A stretch of DNA of 64,000 bases from Acetatifactor sp. (GTDB lineage: Bacteria > Bacillota > Clostridia > Lachnospirales > Lachnospiraceae), in NCBI GenBank assembly GCA_029055435.1, contig JAIDDH010000097.1:38225-102224 (forward strand), written 5' to 3'. Shown piece by piece: positions 26,584 through 36,288 of the stretch. Under the pieces are notes generated by a model. The model saw only the letters and a list, made by a program, of their open reading frames with translations. It was not told where the DNA came from and made no database searches. Positions within the stretch are counted from its first letter, which is position 1. The number at the start of each line of letters is the position of its first letter. Both the position numbers and the translations under genes were made by a program.

Positions 26584-28512
26584 ATGGATCAGAAGATGAA
26601 AGTGAGAAAAATACAGGGTCTTCTTGCCATACTGCTGTTCTGTATGATATTGCTGACGGCTTGCGGAAAAGAAGATGACATTATTGAGGATATGACTGAA
26701 AGCGTGCAGCAGCCTGCTGACAGTGAGGAAGAGGAGGGAACAGATTCTGATCTTTCCGAAGAAAAACTGCTGTCGAAACAAAAAGAGCTGTACACTTCCC
26801 ATATAAAAACGCTGGAAGAGCTGCTTCTAAAAAACCGTGAGCAGGAGCAAACGGGTGATATTTATCAGGAGTTGATAAGTTCGATTTACATATTTTCAGA
26901 ATCTTATTCCGGTGGGACACAGGCAAGCTATACAGAAGAGGGATTGACAGCCTTTCAGATGGTCATAGAGGATGGCGATACGGCAAAAAAGCAGCGATAC
27001 GACTGTCGGCTGTTAGCGGATGGCAGTCTATGGTTCACTTACCAGACAGAAAGTGAATCCGAGAAGGACCTGCCGGATTATGTGGTCAATGAGGATGTAC
27101 TGCGTTATAGCAGGGGCGATCATGTGGACGTGGAGGAGGAAAAGCAGCGCCGCAGGCAGGAAGTTGAGCGGTATATGGCAGAAAAGACAGGCGGAGAAGT
27201 GCGGGAATTTTGGTGTGATCAGGATCAGATTTATCAGGTCAATCGGAAAGATGAGATTTTGATCGATGTGACGGAGGAGAGAGAAAGCTGCGTTGCGGAA
27301 TTTTTGCGGGAGCAGCTCAAACGCATCAACTGCCAGTTGGCGGTGAGTAAGGATTCCTTAGATGAAATAGAGCGATACAAGCCGGAGGGCTACAGCCTGT
27401 TATGGGGAAAAAATTCATGGACTGATATCGCAGTCTCTGACCTGAATCATGATGGCAGAAACGATTATGTTGCGGTATTGTACCCGGATGACCATGAAAA
27501 GGTGCAAAAATATGAGGGGTTTAGTCCTTATGAAAATACACCGGAGTACTATGCGTCCGGTTTTTGGCTGTTTTTATCTTCGGAGGATGGCGGCTATGAC
27601 CGGATATCTCTCTCAAACAGCATCGAGTATTGGGAGGATGAGCTGGATTTGATAGAGGTTACTTTTGTGGATGACGGAATCCTGCAGTTGGAGTATTTTG
27701 TGGGACGTTCGCCTTTTAGCAATGCGCTGCTCCAATTCCGGTATGATGAGGAGAAGCAGGACTTTTATATATTCTGTTCGTATTATAGGGATTCTTATCA
27801 TGATGCGATACTGATAGGTGATGTGGATAATTATGGCAGCACTGTGATGCGTTCTTATTTTGCATGGGTGCAGCATTATAATGAGGGGATCTGGGAGAGC
27901 GTCGATGACGTTCCCATGCAGGATGGAAGCTGGTTAGGGTATTATAACAGCAGTTTCCAGTACAGATGTGAAAATCTTGTGGAAGAGCATCATATAAACA
28001 GCCTGATCTGGGAAAAGGAGTATGAACTGGTCCGGACAGTGGAGCGGCACTATCCCTCGCCGGAAGCGGATATCCATATGGTGTCACGTCCTGTATTTTA
28101 TGGCAGGAGGCTTGTCAGCGGACAGGTTGGATTATATGGATTTGGAAGCAAAAATATCCTGATACCGATTATGGTCGATAAGCAGAATGGAGAGTATGTG
28201 ACGGTGACAGGGCTGTTGGAGAAGGAGGAATTTTTGCAGATTTTTGACGACTGGTCCGAGGATGTGCTTTCTCAGGACGAGGCAGCGGCAAAGCTTAGAG
28301 AGCGATGCAGAACCGTGATCGGGAGCTGCTGGGAAAAGGCGGATTCGGTAGAAACATATTTTGGGAGGAAGGATGAGATCTTATTTCTCCAAATCGTACA
28401 GGAAGGCATCCGGGTGGGGGTGTGGTCGGATGCGGACGAAAGGATGAAATATTTTATTATGGATAAGGAGTATTTCTGGGGAACAAAAGTCTGGGATTTT
28501 CTGAAAGGATGA
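26584..28512 (+). CDS. Secreted lipoprotein of unknown function with a FG-GAP/EF-hand-like DLNHDGRND motif
   Basis: Signal peptide + lipobox LLTAC; TDIAVSDLNHDGRNDYVAVLY; start could be 26596. Confidence 0.65.
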   Translation: MDQKMKVRKIQGLLAILLFCMILLTACGKEDDIIEDMTESVQQPADSEEEEGTDSDLSEEKLLSKQKELYTSHIKTLEELLLKNREQEQTGDIYQELISSIYIFSESYSGGTQASYTEEGLTAFQMVIEDGDTAKKQRYDCRLLADGSLWFTYQTESESEKDLPDYVVNEDVLRYSRGDHVDVEEEKQRRRQEVERYMAEKTGGEVREFWCDQDQIYQVNRKDEILIDVTEERESCVAEFLREQLKRINCQLAVSKDSLDEIERYKPEGYSLLWGKNSWTDIAVSDLNHDGRNDYVAVLYPDDHEKVQKYEGFSPYENTPEYYASGFWLFLSSEDGGYDRISLSNSIEYWEDELDLIEVTFVDDGILQLEYFVGRSPFSNALLQFRYDEEKQDFYIFCSYYRDSYHDAILIGDVDNYGSTVMRSYFAWVQHYNEGIWESVDDVPMQDGSWLGYYNSSFQYRCENLVEEHHINSLIWEKEYELVRTVERHYPSPEADIHMVSRPVFYGRRLVSGQVGLYGFGSKNILIPIMVDKQNGEYVTVTGLLEKEEFLQIFDDWSEDVLSQDEAAAKLRERCRTVIGSCWEKADSVETYFGRKDEILFLQIVQEGIRVGVWSDADERMKYFIMDKEYFWGTKVWDFLKG

Positions 28513-28515
28513 AGT

Positions 28516-29469
28516 ATGAAAAAATATCTTATAGGAATTGGAATGATTACAACATTCGTGGTCTGCCTATTGACTATCACATATGACAAACGGGCACAAG
28601 TACTCGACAGGGAGCATCAGGAGCAGACGGCAGAAGCAATCGACAGGGAATATAAGGGGCAGATGACAGAAGTGGGTCAAAACGATTCCATGGAAAATGC
28701 GGAGCAGGAAATTGAAGTCAGAGATAACATGTTGGAAGATACCCAAAACGATCAGATGCTGAATCCCGTAGAAAACCCTGAGGAAGATGTGGCGGAAAGA
28801 AACAAAGAAAAATATGGGGATATTGTACAAGTAATTTATGAACAGAATCAGGAAGATATTTCCACTTTTTTCGAGTATTATCCTGATTTATGGCAGCGTT
28901 GGATTGCGTTTTCCACCTTTGATTTTACCCGGGATGGACAGATGGAAATAATATGTTCGTATGCGTATGTGGAAACTTCGACCAGTATTTACTATAACTT
29001 TGTATATGACATGCAAGGAAATAAATTGTTTGAGTTTGTGTCAGAAGGACTTATCGATCTTAATATATATAAAGCGGATGATGATCTTCACTATTATATT
29101 TACAACTACTTGTTTATTGCAGCTAGTCATACGGTGAAAATCTATCAGGAAGTCAAAAAGACGGAAAGCTGGGACGTAGAAATCAAATATGTAGAATGGG
29201 ATACAAGGGATGGGAAACTAATCAATGAAAACTCGCAGGATGGATATTATATTTATTCTGATTTTTCCCAAGAGGAAAAAGACCTGTTTATGAAAAAGAA
29301 TTACGATGAGGGAATGAATAAGTTATTTTGGAATAAAGAGCCGTGTGGAACGGCTGAACAGGTCAGGCAGTACAGTGAGATTTATAAGAGTTTGCCGGCG
29401 GCAGATCCAGTTGAAGAATTTGCTTACATACTTTATTTGGAAGATGGGGTCATCTGGGAAGCGCGTTAG
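28516..29469 (+). CDS. Signal-anchored hypothetical protein, copy 1 (paralogue at 32775)
   Basis: N-terminal hydrophobic anchor; STFDFTRDGQMEI; near-identical segments to the ORF at 32775-33692. Confidence 0.7.
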   Translation: MKKYLIGIGMITTFVVCLLTITYDKRAQVLDREHQEQTAEAIDREYKGQMTEVGQNDSMENAEQEIEVRDNMLEDTQNDQMLNPVENPEEDVAERNKEKYGDIVQVIYEQNQEDISTFFEYYPDLWQRWIAFSTFDFTRDGQMEIICSYAYVETSTSIYYNFVYDMQGNKLFEFVSEGLIDLNIYKADDDLHYYIYNYLFIAASHTVKIYQEVKKTESWDVEIKYVEWDTRDGKLINENSQDGYYIYSDFSQEEKDLFMKKNYDEGMNKLFWNKEPCGTAEQVRQYSEIYKSLPAADPVEEFAYILYLEDGVIWEAR

Positions 29470-29522
29470 TTATAACATGAAATGGGACAAGGAGGAATAC
29501 TAACAAAGGAGAGCTTAATTAT

Positions 29523-30467
29523 ATGAATAAAACAAAAAGTATTGCTATAATTATTGGTTTGAGTGTAACTGTGCTAATTTCTTTACTTGGGAAGAAAGCT
29601 AATGAAAAGGAAAGTATTATTGCAATGGACACAGAAACTTCCACGATTTCACAGATGGAAGTGGAAGAGGAACAAATAATACCAACAACAGAAAAAGCAG
29701 AATCTGATATCGGAACAGCAATAGATACAAATTGGTTCCTAGACCATGTAACAGGAATAGATTGCTATACGGTTACACAGGAAGAAATTGATAGAATTGG
29801 GCAAATGGACGACCTGCTATACCTGTCCATTTTGATTAATGACGAAACGATAGATTTAACACCATTAAGCAACTTGGGTTATTTAAAGAGATTGGAGATG
29901 AGTTTTTTTGCGGATGGGTTGGATATGACATTTTTAAACGGTCTGAGTAGTTTGCAATATTTATATATAGAAGGATGTGATAGTATAGAAGATTTGACTT
30001 TCTTAAGACATATGCCAGCTCTTCAAGAGGTGATTATAAAAAATGTTGCAGATGTGGATTTAGGTTGTTTTGAGGAGAATCGGTTCTTGAAATCCATTCA
30101 TATTGTGGGTGGAAATATTAGAAATATGGAAGGTCTTAGTGAATTAAAACAATTAAGAAGCATCTGGTTAGTTGAAAATACTTTAGATCGTGACGAAAGG
30201 CAGATTTTGAATTTGGATATAATGGGTGACCTGATATGCTTAGAAAATATGAGATTAGAATATATCAAAGTAGATAATCTTAGTCCTTTAGCAAGACTTG
30301 ACCGACTTAGTTACATTTATTTGAAAGATACAGGGATTGGTGATATAGAGCCGCTGGGTAGGGTAAGAAATCTTGAGGAGGTATATATATACGAAACCGA
30401 AAGCGAGCAGATTGAGAAACAAGCAAGTATTTATTTGAAACATGTTGCAAACATAACAGTGGAATAA
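29523..30467 (+). CDS. Membrane-anchored leucine-rich-repeat protein, copy 1
   Basis: LRR pattern: LTPLSNLGYLKRLEM, LSSLQYLYIEGCDSIEDLTFL, LSPLARLDRLSYIYLKDTGIGDIEPL. Confidence 0.7.
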   Translation: MNKTKSIAIIIGLSVTVLISLLGKKANEKESIIAMDTETSTISQMEVEEEQIIPTTEKAESDIGTAIDTNWFLDHVTGIDCYTVTQEEIDRIGQMDDLLYLSILINDETIDLTPLSNLGYLKRLEMSFFADGLDMTFLNGLSSLQYLYIEGCDSIEDLTFLRHMPALQEVIIKNVADVDLGCFEENRFLKSIHIVGGNIRNMEGLSELKQLRSIWLVENTLDRDERQILNLDIMGDLICLENMRLEYIKVDNLSPLARLDRLSYIYLKDTGIGDIEPLGRVRNLEEVYIYETESEQIEKQASIYLKHVANITVE

Positions 30468-30487
30468 AGGAGTCGATTAGATTTATT

Positions 30488-32755
30488 ATGAGGATGCTAT
30501 GGAGTAAAACAGCCAACAAAGCTTATCTGCTTATTTTCTGTGTTGTGGGTTGGATTTTTCTCAATGCATGTACAACAGGAAAAAGCGAGGATGCTGTTAC
30601 GGAAATGGATACAGCTAATGCATTTGAGGAGGAATCGGAATATGTAAAGGAAAGAATTGAATCGACATTAGAGGATGCTACAGATACTATTATACCTGAT
30701 ATAGTGGAATACCAATTGTTTAAAAGTGCAGGAAATACAGAAGAAGCAGGAAAACAGGGGTATGTGTTAGAAAAAGACATGGTTTCCAATGGAGTGTATG
30801 TGTCAGAAAATCTGCAGGAGACAGAGGCGTTTGTGGCGGAACTTTTGATGGAAGTGTTGCTTCGAAGAGGTTCGGTGCCGCCTGACTTGGAATCGTTCTT
30901 CTCAGAAAATGCAATACAGCAGCTTCGAGGGGCGGACTGGACGCTTGTGGAGGAGTCATGGAGTGGGGAATTATACTACTATGACAGTTGGTGTGATATT
31001 ACATGGTTTTTTGGTGATAGCGGTTATGATTTTACTTATTCTTTTTGGCCGGATAATGAGGTGTCGGCCTTGGATATCCGGATTTTAACTGACCATTGTG
31101 GTATAGTGCGCAGTGTGAGCATTGATTCCCATGATGCAATGTGTATATCTGCAGACAATGAAAATGAAGTGTTTAATCTGTTCTATGAGAAATACTGTGA
31201 GAGGATTATTCAAGAAGGACTGATATATCAGGGAAATATCCTTGCAGATTTTTCAGACATGAGTAAAGAAATGGAGGAGACAGATTGGCGGGGAAGCTTT
31301 CCGGAATCTGAGGACGCTGCTCTAAGTGCAAAGATTTTAGGAGATGCATTCATCAATATGATGGAAGATGAGCCAATTGGGGAGAATTGGAAAGCAAACC
31401 GCTATTATGATTGTTATTATATAGATGCGGTGCGAGAGACGGGATGCGTGGGATTTGTCTATTGTTTTTATCCCGATTATGGGAAAATGGGCGTTGAATC
31501 TGCAGAGGCAGTCCTGCTTAGATGCGGTATAAGCATAGGTGATGGGGAGTTGTGCTATGCGGATATGATGACCTGTATCATGTCAATAGAGGAATACCAT
31601 GCGGCAAGAGAATGGATAGGACAAAGGGCTTCGGTTTTGTCGGTAAAGGTGGGGGATGTGATTAAATCCGCCAGCTCTTATTCTCAAGACTTAGGGAAAC
31701 TGTTGGTTTCGGATATTGCCATGGGGACATTGAAGACGGGTAATGTGGGAGCACTGTTGACTGACAGGATTACAGGTTTAACAAATTTAGAAGAACGGCT
31801 GAAACAGGAAACTGAAAAGGGATGGCGGGTAGTGCAAAATTATGATTGCTATTATTATAATCATATGGAGCAGGAGGGACGCACCCACTATAGATATTAT
31901 TTTTACTGGGAGAGACAGGAAGAGAATTACAAAACGCTGGCATTGGATTTATGGATTTCGGAGGACGGCATAGAGGCATTGGAAGATCATTGGTATTTGA
32001 CTTGCGGAGAGAATGGTCAACAGGTTATAAAGGGATTACAATACAGTACGGAAACCAGTGTGGCAGATATCAAGTGTTTTTTAGATTTTGATTGGACAAC
32101 AGATAAGGTATTGATGGAACATGCCATTCAACCTAATGACAGTGCGCGAGGATGGGAATTTGCTCTTGCTGATGTGGATTTTGATGAAAAACCGGAACTA
32201 TTAATTACTTTTACTGCGAATCATTGTGGAGGAAATAGTCTTTACATTTATGGGCAAAACAAGGAAAAAGTAGTTTCCAAAGCAGATACTTATGCCACAT
32301 GGCAGGCAGATGTGGTCATTCTGGAGGATTACCGGAATATATCCTCTTATTTTGATATCGGACTACTGGATGCTTATGTGAATATGGACGGAACATATAG
32401 ATATCTATCGTTGGATTATGAACTATATGGGGGAGATATACGTGGTGGTATTGAGGAAATTAAATTATATGCGACAGATATAGAGATTGATGGACAACCA
32501 ATGGAAGTAGTAAAAATTAACTGTGTGTATCCCGGGAACTACAGAGAAATGTCTTTCAAGGGGGAAGAGATTTATGAGCTGGGGATGCTTAGGGATATGC
32601 TGGAGGAATATATGGATGGTTTCCAAAAAGTGGAAATTGAATATCAAAAACTGGAATCATATTTCCCAAGAGATATTGTGGGAATGGAGGAAAATGAAAA
32701 AAAGCAATATTTGGAGACATTCCGGAAATCTTTAGAAGCTGTTTATGAGAAATAA
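30488..32755 (+). CDS. Large secreted lipoprotein of unknown function with a DVDFDEKPEL motif
   Basis: Signal peptide + lipobox FLNAC; WEFALADVDFDEKPELLITF. Confidence 0.65.
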   Translation: MRMLWSKTANKAYLLIFCVVGWIFLNACTTGKSEDAVTEMDTANAFEEESEYVKERIESTLEDATDTIIPDIVEYQLFKSAGNTEEAGKQGYVLEKDMVSNGVYVSENLQETEAFVAELLMEVLLRRGSVPPDLESFFSENAIQQLRGADWTLVEESWSGELYYYDSWCDITWFFGDSGYDFTYSFWPDNEVSALDIRILTDHCGIVRSVSIDSHDAMCISADNENEVFNLFYEKYCERIIQEGLIYQGNILADFSDMSKEMEETDWRGSFPESEDAALSAKILGDAFINMMEDEPIGENWKANRYYDCYYIDAVRETGCVGFVYCFYPDYGKMGVESAEAVLLRCGISIGDGELCYADMMTCIMSIEEYHAAREWIGQRASVLSVKVGDVIKSASSYSQDLGKLLVSDIAMGTLKTGNVGALLTDRITGLTNLEERLKQETEKGWRVVQNYDCYYYNHMEQEGRTHYRYYFYWERQEENYKTLALDLWISEDGIEALEDHWYLTCGENGQQVIKGLQYSTETSVADIKCFLDFDWTTDKVLMEHAIQPNDSARGWEFALADVDFDEKPELLITFTANHCGGNSLYIYGQNKEKVVSKADTYATWQADVVILEDYRNISSYFDIGLLDAYVNMDGTYRYLSLDYELYGGDIRGGIEEIKLYATDIEIDGQPMEVVKINCVYPGNYREMSFKGEEIYELGMLRDMLEEYMDGFQKVEIEYQKLESYFPRDIVGMEENEKKQYLETFRKSLEAVYEK

Positions 32756-32774
32756 TTTTAATAATGAAAGAGGT

Positions 32775-33692
32775 AAAATGAAAAAAAATCTTATAGGAAT
32801 TGGAATTATTGCAACACTCATGGTCTGCCTATTGACTATAACATATAGCAAAGGGCCACAAATATTTGACAGGGAATATCAGGAGCAGACCACGGAAGTG
32901 GATCGAAACGATTCCGAAGAATATACGGAGCAGGAAACGGAAGTTAAAGATAACATATTGGAAGATACCCAAAACGACCAAATGTTGAATCCCACAGAAA
33001 CCTCTGAGGAAAATGTGACAGAAAGAAACAAAGAACAATATGAGGATATTGTACAAGTAATTTATGAACAGAACCAAGAGGATATTTCCGCTTTTTTTGA
33101 GTATTATCCTGATACTTGGCAGCGTTGGATTTCGTTTTCTACTTTCGATTTCACCCAAGATGGACAGATGGAAATAATGTGTTCGTATGTGTATGTGCAG
33201 ACTTCGTCCTGCCTTTCCTATAACTTTGTATATGACATGCAAGGAAATAAATTGTTTGAGTTTGTGTCGGGAAATCCTTGGTATCTTAGTATATATCAAG
33301 AAGAGAATGAACTTCACTATTATATATACTGCGATTTGTGGTTTGGCGCAAATTGTGCCGTGGATATCTATGAGGAAGTCAGTAAGACGGAAAGCTGGGA
33401 CGTAGACATCAAATATGTAGAATGGGATACAAGGGATGGGAAAGGAATCGCTGAAAATAAACAGCAAGGATATAATATTTATTCTGATTTTTCCCAAGAG
33501 GAAAAAGACCTGTTTATGAAAAAAAATTACTGGGAGGGAATGCTGCAGGTATTTAAGAGTAAAGAGCCGTGTGGAACGGCTGAACAGGTCAGAGAGTATA
33601 GTGAGATTTATAAGAGTTTGCCAGAAGATATGGTTGAAGAATTTGCTTCCATACTTTCTTTGGAAGATGGGGTAATTTGGAGGGAGTATTAG
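32775..33692 (+). CDS. Signal-anchored hypothetical protein, copy 2 (paralogue of 28516-29469)
   Basis: MKKNLIGIGIIATLMVCLLTITYSK... aligns along its length with copy 1; approximate start chosen after gaaagagg rather than the track start 32745. Confidence 0.7.
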   Translation, partial: KMKKNLIGIGIIATLMVCLLTITYSKGPQIFDREYQEQTTEVDRNDSEEYTEQETEVKDNILEDTQNDQMLNPTETSEENVTERNKEQYEDIVQVIYEQNQEDISAFFEYYPDTWQRWISFSTFDFTQDGQMEIMCSYVYVQTSSCLSYNFVYDMQGNKLFEFVSGNPWYLSIYQEENELHYYIYCDLWFGANCAVDIYEEVSKTESWDVDIKYVEWDTRDGKGIAENKQQGYNIYSDFSQEEKDLFMKKNYWEGMLQVFKSKEPCGTAEQVREYSEIYKSLPEDMVEEFASILSLEDGVIWREY

Positions 33693-33699
33693 TTATATC

Positions 33700-34683
33700 A
33701 TGAAAAAATATAAATTTGTAATAGCCGTTTTTATCTTTATATTTGGCTTGGTTTTGGGCTTGTGTGTACTACGGGAACATCAAAGCTTTTATGTTGACGA
33801 CGAGGAAACCAATAGAGAGCAAATGGATTTTATTTTACCTTCTCAAGAGATAGAGGATATGCTTAATACGGAATCGTTAAAAACGGAGAAAGAGGAGCCG
33901 GAAACAGAATGGATTCCCAATGTTGAGGAAATAAATATTCATGTTACTACACAGAAGGATATAGATAAAATTAGTGAATTAACGACATTAAAATCTCTGT
34001 ATATTAGTATTTCGGCGGAGGGAATGAAAGCAGGGGTAGATTTATCGCCTTTGGGAAAACTGAATAATTTAAGAAAGTTGACAATTATTTTAGATCTAGT
34101 CGGTACAATGGATTTATCCTTTATAGGGCAATTATCCAGTCTGGAATACTTATCATTAGACAGGTTCACCGACATAGATGATTTGTTTTTTTTGGAAAGG
34201 ATGCCAACGCTGAATGAGATTTATATAGAGTATGTCAAAGATGTGGATTTGAGTTATCTGCAAAATAATCATGAGTTACAAGTTATTTATATATGTGGTG
34301 GAAATATTAGACACATGGAGTGTCTGGGTCAATTAGAAAGAGTGAAATGGGTATATTTAGAGGAAACTCATTTATTGTATGGGGAAGAGAAAAACGAGCG
34401 GGAAGTATTGAATTTGGAAGTTATGAGTAACATGAAGTCACTGCGTGAGTTGAGTTTAACGAGTGTCAGAGTAGATGATGTCAGTCCTTTAAGAAATCTG
34501 GATGAATTACAATTTATTCATTTGGAGGATACAGGAATTGAGGATATAGAACCTTTAAAGGACTTAAAAAGTCTTCGTACACTTCATGTTATGGGTACTG
34601 AGAGTGAACTGGTCAAAAAACAGGCAGAAACATACTTTAATCATGTACCCAATGTGTACATTACAGAAGAAAGGTCACCATGA
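33700..34683 (+). CDS. Membrane-anchored leucine-rich-repeat protein, copy 2
   Basis: LSPLGKLNNLRKLTI, LSSLEYLSLDRFTDIDDLFFLERMPTLNEIYIEYVKDVDLSYL; same order as copy 1. Confidence 0.7.
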   Translation: MKKYKFVIAVFIFIFGLVLGLCVLREHQSFYVDDEETNREQMDFILPSQEIEDMLNTESLKTEKEEPETEWIPNVEEINIHVTTQKDIDKISELTTLKSLYISISAEGMKAGVDLSPLGKLNNLRKLTIILDLVGTMDLSFIGQLSSLEYLSLDRFTDIDDLFFLERMPTLNEIYIEYVKDVDLSYLQNNHELQVIYICGGNIRHMECLGQLERVKWVYLEETHLLYGEEKNEREVLNLEVMSNMKSLRELSLTSVRVDDVSPLRNLDELQFIHLEDTGIEDIEPLKDLKSLRTLHVMGTESELVKKQAETYFNHVPNVYITEERSP

Positions 34684-34785
34684 TGATTGAAAAAATACAA
34701 AGATGACAAATTGAGGGGCACCATGATAGAATATTTAAAGAGCAACGAAATCATAAATTTGGAGTAATAAAGAGGTGATTATGAG

Positions 34786-35244
34786 ATGGTAGAAGTGAAA
34801 TTCTATGACGATGCAGACGACGAATTATTGAAGTTTGCGGTTATTATTGCTCAAACGAATGGTAAATGGGTGTTTTGTAAACATAGAGAAAGAGATACAT
34901 ATGAAATTCCTGGTGGGCACAGAGAGAACGGCGAAGATATTTTGACCACTGCTAAGCGGGAATTGAGAGAGGAGACGGGGGCGGTAGATTTTACTATTAA
35001 ACCAATTTGTGTATATTCAGTTAAAGGGAAAACAAGAATAAATGAAAGCAATGATGATGAGACATTCGGAATGCTTTTTATTGCTGATATATTTTCCTTT
35101 GAAGAATTACATAGTGAAATAGAGAACATTTTGATTACGGATAATTTAGTTGATTCTTGGACATATCCTCTGATTCAGCCCAAATTACTGGAGGAGGCCC
35201 GAAATAGAGGATATATCCCTGCGCAATATATTACAAAATCCTGA
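34786..35244 (+). CDS. NUDIX hydrolase
   Basis: Nudix box GGHRENGEDILTTAKRELREETGA. Confidence 0.9.
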   Translation: MVEVKFYDDADDELLKFAVIIAQTNGKWVFCKHRERDTYEIPGGHRENGEDILTTAKRELREETGAVDFTIKPICVYSVKGKTRINESNDDETFGMLFIADIFSFEELHSEIENILITDNLVDSWTYPLIQPKLLEEARNRGYIPAQYITKS

Positions 35245-35863
35245 CCGGATGGCGAATGACTGTCCGCAGTCTGTCCGCCGCCGTTCTTCGCGGGTCGCTG
35301 AGGTAGATTTCATGGTGGCGGCGCGTCTCTGAAAAATCAGGCGCATAGCCGTTTTCGGATAAAAAGGCATCCATTTTCTGTATGGTTGCAGGTTCCTGAT
35401 CATAGCTGCCGATATGCATGCACTGAACGCAGAGTCCCTCGTGCAAGGTCAGGAATTCAGCTTTGGAGAAATCCGTCTTTTTCTTCTCAGAGGCTTCTGT
35501 CACAGCCCATTCAAATACCTCCCGAGTCACGAACTCAGGCAGGCGTATCATGGAAATCCACTGAAAAGTTTCTTTTTTCCCATAGTCGATTCCTGCGACG
35601 CCCTGCTGCCACCACAGGCCCTCGAGAGGCGGAACCACATATTCAAAATAGCCGTCTATTTTGTGACTGCCTTTATAGCTCATTTTGATGGTGAAGGCAA
35701 TCCCGTATAAGAGATTTAAGGCTTTGGTGTATGCGCCGTCCGGTTCGTTGGGATTGCCTGTTCCGCGGACAGCCACATAGTGCATCTCGGGAATATCAAT
35801 GATACATGGTTTTTGTGGCGGCAGATAAAATTCTTTGTAAGCTTTTTTGTAGTCGAATGCCAT
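35231..35863 (-). CDS. GyrI-like small-molecule-binding domain protein
   Basis: KPCIIDIPEMHYVAVRGTGNPNEPDGAYTKALNLLYGIAFTIKM... Confidence 0.75.
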   Translation of the reverse strand: MAFDYKKAYKEFYLPPQKPCIIDIPEMHYVAVRGTGNPNEPDGAYTKALNLLYGIAFTIKMSYKGSHKIDGYFEYVVPPLEGLWWQQGVAGIDYGKKETFQWISMIRLPEFVTREVFEWAVTEASEKKKTDFSKAEFLTLHEGLCVQCMHIGSYDQEPATIQKMDAFLSENGYAPDFSETRRHHEIYLSDPRRTAADRLRTVIRHPVRIL

Positions 35864-35882
35864 GTCAGTTACCTCTTTTTAT

Positions 35883-36230
35883 TTAAGCATTTTTACTTCC
35901 CTTATTGGCGTTTTTCTTAGTTTTAGGTTTGGGCGCAGGGAGCTCCCGGCAGGTAGCTATTACAAATTTGGTGAGAAATGTCCGGTCATCAATGTTTTCG
36001 ATTAGAAAATGGGGCTTTGCCCCCTGATAGGGCGGCGCTGTCTCCATATCAGGTGACATCTGTTTTCCGGCCTCAGTGATCTTGATAAAGAGTTGATTGT
36101 CACAGATGAGGGCAAATATTTTGCCGTCGCAGTAGAAGGCGTAATCTCCGAACATTTTGCGGTAAGTGATCTGCCCTGCGTCTGCCAGTTGGTCGGCGAT
36201 ATACTGGACAAATTCGGGATTGGATGCCAT
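35883..36230 (-). CDS. TfoX/Sxy N-terminal-domain family protein
   Basis: YIADQLADAGQITYRKMFGDYAFYCDGKIFALICDNQLFIKITEAGK. Confidence 0.85.
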   Translation of the reverse strand: MASNPEFVQYIADQLADAGQITYRKMFGDYAFYCDGKIFALICDNQLFIKITEAGKQMSPDMETAPPYQGAKPHFLIENIDDRTFLTKFVIATCRELPAPKPKTKKNANKGSKNA

Positions 36231-36288
36231 GATGATTCCTCCTTATGATTCGATTTTTTATTGAATACTGTCTGGATTAAATAATTCC

